Assembly: GCF_013409365.1 (NCBI RefSeq)
Contig: NZ_JACCBA010000001.1
Location: forward strand, 9,238,001-9,302,000
DNA length: 64,000 bases
Source: Actinomadura luteofluorescens
GTDB taxonomy: Bacteria; Actinomycetota; Actinomycetes; Streptosporangiales; Streptosporangiaceae
Direction of reading: 5' to 3'
In this document: piece by piece, positions 35,165 through 42,901 of the stretch
How positions within the stretch are numbered: the first letter of the stretch is position 1
Layout: each line of letters opens with the position of its first letter
Made by a program: the position numbers and the translations under genes
The notes under the pieces: generated by a model
Database searches by the model: none
Told to the model about the DNA's origin: nothing
The model's input: the letters and a program-made list of their open reading frames with translations, nothing else

Positions 35165-35977
35165 GTGGAAGGGGACGGAGCGGAAGGCGCGCGGCCGGTC
35201 AGCGTGACGGGCAAGGTCATGGCCATCCTGAACGCCTTCGCGCAGGGCGGCGTCCGCCTCAACCTGAGCGAGATCTGCCGCCGGGCCGGCCTGCCGCTGG
35301 CGACCGGCCACCGGCTCGTCGGGGAGCTGGCCGGCGGCGGGTTCCTGGAGCGGGTGCCGGACGGCACGTACCGCATCGGCACGCGGCTGTGGCGCATCGG
35401 CAGCCAGGCCCCGGCGGTCACCGGGCTGCGGGAGCTGGCCCTGCCGCACATGGAGGACCTGTACGAGGCCACCCACGACAACGTCCAGCTCGGCGTGCTC
35501 CGCGACGACCGGGTGCTGATCGTGGAGCGGCTGCGCGGGACCCGGTCGGTGCCGGTCGTGACCCAGGTCGGCGCGACGCTGCCGCTGCACACCACCGGCG
35601 TGGGGAAGGTGCTGCTGGCGTTCGCGCCGCCGCGGGTGCGCGAGGAGGTCCTGGCCGGTGAGCTGCCCCGGCACGCGGTGCGCTCCATCACCGACCCCGG
35701 CGAGCTGCGGCGCTGCGTCGAGCAGGTCCGCCGTTCCGGCTACGCGGTGACCCGCGACGAGATGACGCTCGGCGCGTCGTCGGTCGGCGCCCCCGTGCGC
35801 GACGGCGCGGGCGAGGTGGTCGCGGCGATGTCGCTGGTGTCGAGCACCCGCAGCGCCGACCTGCGCCGGCTGCTGCCGCCGCTGACGACCGCGGTGCGCG
35901 CCCTGTCCCGGGACGTCGCGGCGCACTGGCGGACAGGCCCCGAGACGTTTTCCGCCGAGCGGAAGACCGGCGCCTGA
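35165..35977 (+). CDS. IclR-family regulator of the pca/pob genes
   Basis: A 270-residue IclR protein. The winged helix is at residues about 14-70 (VTGKVMAILNAFAQGGVRLNLSEICRRAGLP) and the effector domain follows (LPLHTTGVGKVLLAF; GYAVTRDEMTLGASSVGAPV). IclR members PcaR, PcaU and PobR activate or repress protocatechuate and 4-hydroxybenzoate genes. Its place between pcaC and pobA fits such a role, but whether it answers to 3-oxoadipate, protocatechuate or 4-hydroxybenzoate cannot be told, so no symbol is given. GTG start with GGAGGAG upstream. Confidence 0.88.
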   Translation: MEGDGAEGARPVSVTGKVMAILNAFAQGGVRLNLSEICRRAGLPLATGHRLVGELAGGGFLERVPDGTYRIGTRLWRIGSQAPAVTGLRELALPHMEDLYEATHDNVQLGVLRDDRVLIVERLRGTRSVPVVTQVGATLPLHTTGVGKVLLAFAPPRVREEVLAGELPRHAVRSITDPGELRRCVEQVRRSGYAVTRDEMTLGASSVGAPVRDGAGEVVAAMSLVSSTRSADLRRLLPPLTTAVRALSRDVAAHWRTGPETFSAERKTGA

Positions 35978-36031
35978 ACCTGCGGTGACGGGCGCGACGA
36001 TCGGCGGGCGAACCCATCACGAGGAGGATCG

Positions 36032-37189
36032 ATGCGGACCCAGGTGGCGATCATCGGCGGCGGGCCGGCGGGGCTGCTGCTGTCGCATCTGCTCCATCTC
36101 CAGGGGATCGACTCGGTGGTCCTGGAGAGCCGCGACCGCGAGTACGTGGAGCACCGGCAGCGGGCCGGGATGCTGGAGCAGAACACGACCGACGTCCTGC
36201 GCGAGAGCGGCGTCGGCGAGCGGCTGGACCGGGAGGGCCTGGTCCACCGCGGTCTGGAGCTGCGGTTCGGCGGCGCCGGGCACCGGATCCCGCTGACCGA
36301 CCTCACCGGCCGGACCGTGACCGTCTACGCGCAGACCGAGATCGTCAAGGATCTCGTCGCCCGGCGGCTGGCCGACGGCGGCGACGTGCGGTTCGAGGCG
36401 GAGGTCGTCGCCCTGGACGCCCGCGCGCCGAGCGTGACCTTCCGCGACGGCGGCCGGGCCCGCACCCTGGACTGCGACTACATCGCCGGCTGCGACGGGT
36501 TCCACGGCGTCAGCCGCCCGGCGGTGCCGGGCCTGCGGACGTTCGAGCGCGAGTACCCGTTCGCCTGGCTCGGGATCCTCGCCGACGTCCCGCCCTCCAC
36601 CGACGAGCTGATCTACGCCCACCACGACCGCGGGTTCGCGCTGCACAGCCTGCGCTCCCCGCGGGTCAGCCGCCTCTACCTCCAGGTGCCGCCGGACGAG
36701 GACCTCGCCGCGTGGCCGGGCGCCCGGATCTGGGACGAGCTGGCGGCGCGGTTCGCCACCGACGACGGCTGGGAGCTGCGCGAGGGCCCGATCACCGACA
36801 GGTCGATCACGCCGATGCGCAGCTTCGTGGCCGAGCCGCTGCGGCACGACCGGCTGTTCCTCGCAGGCGACGCGGGCCACATCGTCCCGCCGACCGGGGC
36901 GAAGGGCCTCAACCTGGCGGTGTCCGACGTGACCGTCCTGGCGCGGGCGTTCGCCGAGCGGTACGCCTCCGGGTCGGACACGCTGCTGGACGGCTACTCC
37001 GACACGTGCCTGCGGCGGGTGTGGCGGGCCGAGCACTTCTCGTACTGGATGACGGCGCTGCTGCACGCCGACCCGGCCGCGACCGGCTTCGATCGCCGGC
37101 TCCAGCGCTCCCACCTGGACTACGTGGCCTCCTCGGAGGCGGCCAAGACCTCCCTGGCCGAGAACTACACCGGCCTTCCCCTCGGCTAG
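36032..37189 (+). CDS. pobA: 4-hydroxybenzoate 3-monooxygenase
   Basis: A 385-residue flavoprotein hydroxylase. The dinucleotide fold is IIGGGPAGLLLSHLL (7-21), the NAD(P)H/FAD DG motif is YIAGCDGFHGVSR (about 150-162) and the GD motif FLAGDAGHIVPPTGAKGLN (about 276). RQRAGMLEQNT and the VYAQTEIVKDL stretch are PobA hallmarks. It makes protocatechuate from 4-hydroxybenzoate and feeds the pca genes upstream. GAGGAGG precedes the ATG. Its TAG stop is part of the left CTAG of a dispersed element. Confidence 0.92.
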   Translation: MRTQVAIIGGGPAGLLLSHLLHLQGIDSVVLESRDREYVEHRQRAGMLEQNTTDVLRESGVGERLDREGLVHRGLELRFGGAGHRIPLTDLTGRTVTVYAQTEIVKDLVARRLADGGDVRFEAEVVALDARAPSVTFRDGGRARTLDCDYIAGCDGFHGVSRPAVPGLRTFEREYPFAWLGILADVPPSTDELIYAHHDRGFALHSLRSPRVSRLYLQVPPDEDLAAWPGARIWDELAARFATDDGWELREGPITDRSITPMRSFVAEPLRHDRLFLAGDAGHIVPPTGAKGLNLAVSDVTVLARAFAERYASGSDTLLDGYSDTCLRRVWRAEHFSYWMTALLHADPAATGFDRRLQRSHLDYVASSEAAKTSLAENYTGLPLG

Positions 37190-37366
37190 GGCCTGTCTCG
37201 AAGTGGCTCCGGTCACGCGCGCGAATGCGTGACCTGGCCGGTGGAGCGAAGCCGGAGGCGAGCGGAGCCGGGCAGATCGCGAAGCGATGCCGCGTTCGCC
37301 CAGTACCGGTCACGTAGCGAGCCGCCAGGCGAGCGAAGTGGGCCGGGACGTGGAAACACAGGCTAG
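37186..37366 (+). repeat. dispersed palindromic element, copy B (181 bp, complete)
   Basis: The element is bounded by CTAG at both ends (37186-37189 and 37363-37366). The left end reads GGCCTGTCTCGAAGTGGC; the right end read inward on the other strand begins CCTGTGTTTCC, an imperfect terminal inverted repeat sharing CCTGT. The core holds the nested stems GAACGCG-like/CGCGTTC, CCGGGCA and ATCGC-GAA-GCGAT. It closely matches copy C over its length. The left CTAG contains the pobA stop codon. No transposase is encoded in it. Confidence 0.88.
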
Positions 37367-37429
37367 CGGCGGCGGGCCCGGGGGAGCCGGGTGAGATGCA
37401 CGTCACCGAAATTGGCAGCCCCTGAAATT

Positions 37430-37458
37430 TTGCCTCCTAGGCAAGTTCGGTCTACGGT
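37430..37458 (+). promoter_or_regulatory. promoter with palindromic operator for the PAP2 gene
   Basis: TTGCCT (37430-37435), 17 nt and TACGGT (37453-37458) form a good promoter. TTGCCT-CCT-AGGCAA (37430-37444) is a perfect 15-bp palindrome that includes the -35, the position of a repressor site. The start codon is 175 bp further down, leaving a long untranslated leader with no further structure recognised. Confidence 0.55.
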
Positions 37459-37640
37459 GAGACCCGTGGCGGCACCGCCGGCCCCGGCCCGGCGGCCGAC
37501 GGCGCGTGCCGTGCCCCACGCGGACGCGGAAGGTGAAAGGCTTCGGCATCTGCTCGTCGTCCCCGCCCGGCCCGGCGGCGGCCGCGAGCCCGCCCCCGAC
37601 CGGCCCTGACCGGCGCAGAACCGATGCGAAGGACAGCGCA

Positions 37641-38423
37641 GTGAGCCTCCTCGACCAGCCGCCCCGCCAGGCCGGCGCGTTAACACGACTGCGCAGGCCG
37701 GGACGTGCCGGCGCGGCCGCGGGGCGCCCCGGCGGCCGGCCGCGGCCCGTCCGCGAGCTCCTGCTGATCATCGTGCTGTTCGCCGCCTACAAGCTCGGGC
37801 GGCTGCTGGCGGACGGGCGGGTGAGCGAGGCGTTCGACAACGCCCACCGCGTCCTGCGCCTGGAGCGCGTCCTCGGGCTGCCCGGCGAGGCGGGCGTCCA
37901 GCACGGGCTGCTGCACAGCCAGTTCCTCGTGCACGCGGCCAACTCCTACTACGCCTACGTGCACTTCCCGGCGGCCGTGCTGTTCCTGCTCTGGATCTAC
38001 CTGCGGCGGCCCGCCCACTACCGGTGGGTGCGCAGGGTGCTCGTGGCGCTCACCGCCGCGGCGCTCGTCCTGCACCTGCTCGTGCCGCTGGCGCCCCCGC
38101 GCATGCTGCCCGCCGCGGGGCTCGTCGACACTGCCGCCCGGTACGGACCCTCGGTATACGGGGCGCCGCAGACCGACACGATCGCCAACCAGTACGCGGC
38201 CATGCCGTCCCTGCACATCGGCTGGGCGGCCGTGATCGCGCTCGGGCTGGTCGTCACGTCCCGGACGCGGTGGCGGTGGATGTGGCTCCTGCATCCGGTC
38301 GCGACGATCGCGGTCGTCGTCGGCACCGCCAACCACTACTGGCTGGACGGGATCGTGGTGCTGGCGCTGCTGACGGTCACCGTCCTGCTGCTGCGCCCGC
38401 CGCCCGCGGACCGCCACGGCTAG
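37641..38423 (+). CDS. PAP2-family membrane protein (inositolphosphotransferase-like)
   Basis: A 260-residue integral membrane protein with about five to six helices after an Arg-rich cytoplasmic start. YAAMPSLHIGWAAVIALG and VVGTANHYWLDGIVVLAL carry the two histidine/aspartate motifs of the PAP2/Aur1-like phosphotransferase superfamily. Members remove or transfer lipid phosphates; in mycobacteria relatives act on phosphoinositides. Start GTG at 37641 with AAGGA upstream. It lies between two direct copies of the dispersed element, and its TAG stop is formed by the left CTAG of copy C. Confidence 0.82.
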   Translation: MSLLDQPPRQAGALTRLRRPGRAGAAAGRPGGRPRPVRELLLIIVLFAAYKLGRLLADGRVSEAFDNAHRVLRLERVLGLPGEAGVQHGLLHSQFLVHAANSYYAYVHFPAAVLFLLWIYLRRPAHYRWVRRVLVALTAAALVLHLLVPLAPPRMLPAAGLVDTAARYGPSVYGAPQTDTIANQYAAMPSLHIGWAAVIALGLVVTSRTRWRWMWLLHPVATIAVVVGTANHYWLDGIVVLALLTVTVLLLRPPPADRHG

Positions 38424-38599
38424 GGCCTGCCTCGAAGTCGCCTGGGCCACGCGCGCGAACGCGTGAGCTGCCCGGTGGAGCGAGGCCGGAGGCGAGCGGC
38501 ACCGGGCAGATCGCGAAGCGATGCCGCGTTCGCCCAGGCACGGTCACGTAGCGAGCCCCAGGCGAGCGAAGTGGGCCGGGACTGTGCGACACAGCCTAG
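38420..38599 (+). repeat. dispersed palindromic element, copy C (180 bp, complete)
   Basis: Same orientation as copy B. CTAG ends lie at 38420-38423 and 38596-38599. The left CTAG supplies the stop codon of the PAP2 gene and the right one, on the other strand, the TAG stop of cphA, so the element exactly fills the gap between two convergent genes. Sequence identity with copy B is high throughout, with scattered substitutions and one 1-bp indel. Possible roles are a non-autonomous transposon, a terminator or both. Confidence 0.88.
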
Positions 38600-41235
38600 C
38601 TTGCGGGCTCCGCGCCCAGCGTCTCCAGCAGCTCGGTCACCGGCTGCAGCTTCTCGTACAGCAGCAGGACGGGCTCGCCCGGCGCCGCCATGTCCAGCGC
38701 CGAGGCCAGCGCGCCCTTCAGATCCCCGGCCGGGTGGTGGCGCACGTCCGGGCGGACCTCCCGCAGCCCCTGGACGATCAGCCGGGTCATCTCGCCCGAG
38801 CGCCGCCCCCGCAGGTCCTCGTCCTCGTAGACGACGACGCGGCCGAACGAGCCCGCCAGCGCCCGGGCGGTCTCGCCGACCAGCTCGTCGGAGCGGTCGC
38901 CCGGCAGCGTCACCGCCGCGACCCCCGCGCCGCCCCAGCGGCCCGTGATGAACGCGCCCATCGCCCCGACCGCCGCCGGGTTGTGCGCGTAGTCGACGAG
39001 GACGGGGTTGGCGCCGACCTGGTACACGCAGCCCCGGCCGGGGTTGCGCGTGTGCGGGTCGAACGAGCGCAGCGCCCGCGCCACCACCTCCACCGGCACG
39101 CCGAGGCCGCGGGCGGCGGCCGCCGCGGCGAGCGCGTTGGCGATCACGTGGCGGGCGTGCCCGCCGAAGGAGCCCGCGACCTCCGCGGCCGGCAGGATCG
39201 GGGTCCGGCGGTCGCCGCGCGCCTCGGTCAGCCACCCGTCCCTGACGCTGTAGCCGGCGCCGCCGCGGCGCAGGTGGGCCGCGAGGACGGGGGCGTCGGG
39301 GGACAGGGCGAAGTAGCGCAGCACCGGGTCCCGCTCGCGGACCCCCGGCCGCCCGGCGATGCCCGCCGACGCCTCGTCCTCGGCGTTGAGGACCACGTGG
39401 CCGCCGTGCCGGATCTCCTCGGCGACCAGGGACTTGATGTCGACCAGGTCGTCCACGGACTCGGTGTCGTCCACGCCGAGGTGGTCGCGGGTGATGTTGG
39501 TGACGACCGCGACGTCGGCGCGGTCGTAGCCGAGGCCGCGCCGCACGATGCCGCCCCGCGCGGTCTCCAGCACGGCCGCCTCCACCGACCGGTCGCCGAG
39601 CACCATCTCCGCCGAGCGCGGCCCGGACGCGTCGGACCGGTGGACCAGGCGCCCGCCGACGTACACGCCCTCGGTGCTGGTCATGCCGGTCCGGCGCCCG
39701 TCCAGCTCCAGCATGTGCGCGATCATCCGGACGGTCGTGGTCTTGCCGTTGGTGCCGGTGACCGACACGACCGGCACGCGCGACGGGGTCCCCTCCGGGT
39801 ACATCAGGCCGATGATGTCGGCGGCGACGTCGCGGCCCGCGCCCTGGTGCGGCGCCAGGTGCATGCGCAGGCCCGGCGCGGCGTTGACCTCCAGGATCCC
39901 GGCGGCGCCGTGCTCGGCGGGCGGCGGGGAGCCGGCGTCGGGCAGCCGCAGGTCGATGCCGCACACGTCCATGCCGACGGCCGCGGCGGCCCGCACGCAC
40001 ATCGCGGCGACCTCGGGGTGGACGTCCGCGGTCACGTCCCGGCTGGTGCCGCCCGTGGACAGGTTCGCGTTGCGGCGCAGCCACACCCGCTCCCCGTCGG
40101 CGGGCACCGACCGCGGGCCGTGCCCCTGCCGCTCCAGCAGCGCCAGCTCGGTGGGGCCGAGGACGAGCCGGGTCAGCGGCCGGTCGTGGCCCTCGCCGCG
40201 CGCCGGGTCGGCGTTGACCCGCTCCACCAGCGCCGCGACCGGCGCCGCCCCGTCGCCGACCACGCACGCGGCGGTGAGCTCGGCCGCCGCCGCGACCCGG
40301 CCGCCGACCACGAGCACCCGGTAGTCCTTGCCCGGGATGTAGCTCTCGACGAGGACCTCGCCGCCGTCCCCGGCCGCCGACGCGAACGCGGCCACCACCT
40401 CCGGCGGCGTGGTCAGCTCGATGTGCACGCCCTCGCCCTGGTGCCCCGCCAGCGGCTTGACGACCACCGGGCCGCCGACGGCGCGCAGCGCCTCCAGCGC
40501 CTCGCCCGGGGACGCCGTGACCCGCCCCTCGGGCACGGGCAGGCCGGCGTCGGCGAGCAGGCGGTGCGCGAGCCGCTTGTCGCCCGCGACCTCCATCCCG
40601 ATCGCCGAGGTGGCGTCGGTCATCGCCGCCCACACCGTCCGGCGGTACCGCCCGTAGCCCAGCCGCAGCAGGTTGAGCCCGCCGACCCGGCGCACCGGCA
40701 CGCCCCGCTCGCGCGCCGCCCGCGCCAGCGCCGCCGTGCTCACCCCGAGCCGCTCCTCCTCGTGGACGGCGGCGACGCGGGCCAGGTCGGCCGAGGTGTC
40801 GGGGACGAGCCCGGCGAGCGCCCCGTTCACGATCCGCACCGCCAGGGAGATCAGCCGCTCCACCACCGGGCTGGCGGACGGCTCGTCGGGCGGGCACTCC
40901 AGGATCACGTCGTACTCGGCGGGCCCGCCCGCGCGCACGGTCCGGCCGAAGAACACCTCGCGGCCGATCAGACCGGACAGCTCCAGCGTGACGTGCTCGG
41001 TGACGTGGCCGAAGTAGGTGCCGCGCGCCATCGCCTCCAGCAGCCCGCCCGGGCGGCCCGCGGAGCAGTGGTGGTCGGCCAGCCCGGGCAGGGCGTCGAC
41101 GAGCCGCTCGGCGAAGCCGGGGTGGTCGGTGGTCTCGTGGCGGGTCAGGCCCTGCAGGTCCAGCCGCGCGATCGCGACCGGCCGGGCCAGGTAGACGTTC
41201 GGGCCGCCGAGGCGGCGCACATGATCGAGTCGCAC
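38596..41235 (-). CDS. cphA: cyanophycin synthetase
   Basis: An 879-residue CphA of usual length. An N-terminal domain (1-160) precedes the ATP-grasp domain (about 210-460; VVVKPLAGHQGEGVHI, ILEVNAAPGLRMHLAPHQG), which adds Asp to the backbone. The Mur-ligase-like domain follows (P-loop GTNGKTT at 494-500; VVTNITRDHLGVD; DYAHNPAAVGAM), which adds Arg to the Asp side chain. The product is multi-L-arginyl-poly-L-aspartate, a nitrogen reserve deposited in the cytoplasm. GTG start with GGAGGAGGG upstream, 2 bp after the cphB stop: one operon. Confidence 0.92.
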   Translation of the reverse strand: MRLDHVRRLGGPNVYLARPVAIARLDLQGLTRHETTDHPGFAERLVDALPGLADHHCSAGRPGGLLEAMARGTYFGHVTEHVTLELSGLIGREVFFGRTVRAGGPAEYDVILECPPDEPSASPVVERLISLAVRIVNGALAGLVPDTSADLARVAAVHEEERLGVSTAALARAARERGVPVRRVGGLNLLRLGYGRYRRTVWAAMTDATSAIGMEVAGDKRLAHRLLADAGLPVPEGRVTASPGEALEALRAVGGPVVVKPLAGHQGEGVHIELTTPPEVVAAFASAAGDGGEVLVESYIPGKDYRVLVVGGRVAAAAELTAACVVGDGAAPVAALVERVNADPARGEGHDRPLTRLVLGPTELALLERQGHGPRSVPADGERVWLRRNANLSTGGTSRDVTADVHPEVAAMCVRAAAAVGMDVCGIDLRLPDAGSPPPAEHGAAGILEVNAAPGLRMHLAPHQGAGRDVAADIIGLMYPEGTPSRVPVVSVTGTNGKTTTVRMIAHMLELDGRRTGMTSTEGVYVGGRLVHRSDASGPRSAEMVLGDRSVEAAVLETARGGIVRRGLGYDRADVAVVTNITRDHLGVDDTESVDDLVDIKSLVAEEIRHGGHVVLNAEDEASAGIAGRPGVRERDPVLRYFALSPDAPVLAAHLRRGGAGYSVRDGWLTEARGDRRTPILPAAEVAGSFGGHARHVIANALAAAAAARGLGVPVEVVARALRSFDPHTRNPGRGCVYQVGANPVLVDYAHNPAAVGAMGAFITGRWGGAGVAAVTLPGDRSDELVGETARALAGSFGRVVVYEDEDLRGRRSGEMTRLIVQGLREVRPDVRHHPAGDLKGALASALDMAAPGEPVLLLYEKLQPVTELLETLGAEPAS

Positions 41236-41237
41236 CG

Positions 41238-42071
41238 CTATCCCTCCTCCGGGCCGCGCATGTTGCCGATCGCCGGGAGCCGGTCGTTCATCTGGAACGC
41301 GCACCCGGCCGGCAGCAGGTGCAGCGAGACGTCGAGCATCGCCATCGGCTCGTCGTCGGAGGCCGCGTAGGCGACCGTCGACTGCCCGGCGTCCACGACC
41401 GTGACCACGCCCGTCCCCACGACCTCGAACCGCCCGTCGCCGACCACGATCGCCGTGTCCTCGTCGATCCCGACGCCGAGCAGCCGGGTGTCGAGCGCGA
41501 TCCCGCTCATCAGCCTCGGCAGCCGCCCCCGCTCGTTGAAGTGCATGTCGATCAGCACGTTGTCGAGGAGGCCGAGGCCGGGGCCGACCTTCACGGTGGA
41601 GGCGGCGACCTCGTGGCCGCGCCCGCCGAGGATCATCCAGTGGCCCATGGCGGTGGCGCCCGCGCTGGTCCCGGCGATCACCAGGCCCTCCTGGTCGAGC
41701 CGGCGCTTGAGCAGCTCGTTGGTCCTCGATCCGACCAGGGTCCGGATCCGGGACTGGTCGCCGCCGCTGAACAGCACGCCCGTGGCGGTCTCCAGCGCCC
41801 GCTGCGTCGCCGCGTCGTCGGCCGCCGCCCGGCCGAGCAGCCGCAGCTCGCGCACCGAGGACACGCCGAGCCGCCCGAACACGGCGGTGTACTCGTCGGC
41901 GACCTCCTCGGGCACCTCCGTCGCCGTGGTGATGACGACGATCCGCGCGTCCTCGGCGCCCGCCAGCTCCACGAACGTCTCCAGCGGGCCGGAGCCGCAG
42001 GTCCGGTTCTCCGCGCCACCGATGATCAGCAGCCGGCCCTTGCGTCCGGCGCCCCCGTGTTTGTGGTTCAC
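41238..42071 (-). CDS. cphB: cyanophycinase
   Basis: A 277-residue peptidase of family S51. The nucleophile Ser136 is in AGTSAGAT, and the segments FSGGDQSRI and IDMHFNERGRLPRLMSG are family hallmarks. It is an exopeptidase that cuts cyanophycin into beta-Asp-Arg dipeptides. It has no signal peptide, so it is the intracellular form, working with the synthetase encoded directly downstream. GTG start. Upstream lies a palindrome and the divergent TetR gene. Confidence 0.91.
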   Translation of the reverse strand: MNHKHGGAGRKGRLLIIGGAENRTCGSGPLETFVELAGAEDARIVVITTATEVPEEVADEYTAVFGRLGVSSVRELRLLGRAAADDAATQRALETATGVLFSGGDQSRIRTLVGSRTNELLKRRLDQEGLVIAGTSAGATAMGHWMILGGRGHEVAASTVKVGPGLGLLDNVLIDMHFNERGRLPRLMSGIALDTRLLGVGIDEDTAIVVGDGRFEVVGTGVVTVVDAGQSTVAYAASDDEPMAMLDVSLHLLPAGCAFQMNDRLPAIGNMRGPEEG

Positions 42072-42103
42072 ACCTGCCTTGCTACCCCCGATAACCTCCT
42101 GTA

Positions 42104-42119
42104 GTCGCGCGAACGCGAC
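42104..42119. promoter_or_regulatory. palindrome between cphBA and the divergent regulator
   Basis: GTCGCG-CGAA-CGCGAC is a perfect 6-4-6 inverted repeat, 33 bp upstream of cphB and 44 bp upstream of the TetR start. A dimeric regulator there could control both directions. No promoter hexamers stand out beside it. Confidence 0.4.
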
Positions 42120-42162
42120 AAGTCATGGGATGGCGCGCGCCGTGCTGTGACATGCTGGGCCG

Positions 42163-42819
42163 ATGAGCGGCCCCGTTCCCGCGGACGACGCCGTCCGGGC
42201 GCCGTCCGGCACGGCCGGCCCGTCCCCGGGCCCGCTCCACGGCGGCCGCGCCGCCGCCCTGGCCGCCGCGTCCGCCCACTACCTGCGGGGCGAGCCGATC
42301 GACATGTCGGCGCTCGCCGCCGAGCTCGGCGTCGGGCGGGCCACCCTGTACCGGTGGGTCGGCGGCCGTGACCAGCTCCTGGCCGCCGTGCTCGGGGAGA
42401 TGACCGAGCGCACCTACCGCGTCGCCGCGCGGGGCGTCGGGGGCGCCGGCGCCGAGCGGATCCTCACCGTGCTGGACCGGTTCATGCGCGCGGTGGTGGG
42501 CGCCGAGCCGCTGAAGGCGTTCACCGAGCGCGAGCCCCGGCTGTTCATCAGGCTGGCCACCATGCCCGGCACCATCGAGGACCGCGCCACCGAGCTGCTC
42601 ACCGGCGAGCTCCAGGCGGAGATCGACCGCGGCGCGCTGCGCACCCGGCTGCCGACCCGGACGCTCGCGCAGGCCATCGTCCGGGTCGCCGACTCCTTCA
42701 TGTACGCCCACTACCTGGGCGGGAACCGGCCGGAGATCGACCAGGCGCTGGAGGTCGTCGAGCTGCTGCTGCGGCCCTGCCCCGGCGGCGGGGAATCACC
42801 GGGCGCGGCCGGACGCTGA
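42163..42819 (+). CDS. TetR-family regulator, QsdR-like
   Basis: A 218-residue regulator. After a Pro/Ala-rich start, the helix-turn-helix is at about 45-72 (IDMSALAAELGVGRATLYRWVGGRDQLLAAVLGE), followed by FTEREPRLFIRLATMPGTIEDRATEL, which matches the QsdR C-terminal ligand domain. QsdR in Rhodococcus answers to lactones, but distant relatives are general. Its position opposite cphBA suggests it controls cyanophycin storage; that is inference from layout and the shared palindrome. Confidence 0.8.
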   Translation: MSGPVPADDAVRAPSGTAGPSPGPLHGGRAAALAAASAHYLRGEPIDMSALAAELGVGRATLYRWVGGRDQLLAAVLGEMTERTYRVAARGVGGAGAERILTVLDRFMRAVVGAEPLKAFTEREPRLFIRLATMPGTIEDRATELLTGELQAEIDRGALRTRLPTRTLAQAIVRVADSFMYAHYLGGNRPEIDQALEVVELLLRPCPGGGESPGAAGR

Positions 42820-42901
42820 ACATGTCGGGGCGTGACCGTTTCATGGCACTGCGCCCCGTGAGAGGCTGAAAGTCATTGGACGCATCGTCGAAAGAGGGGC
42901 C

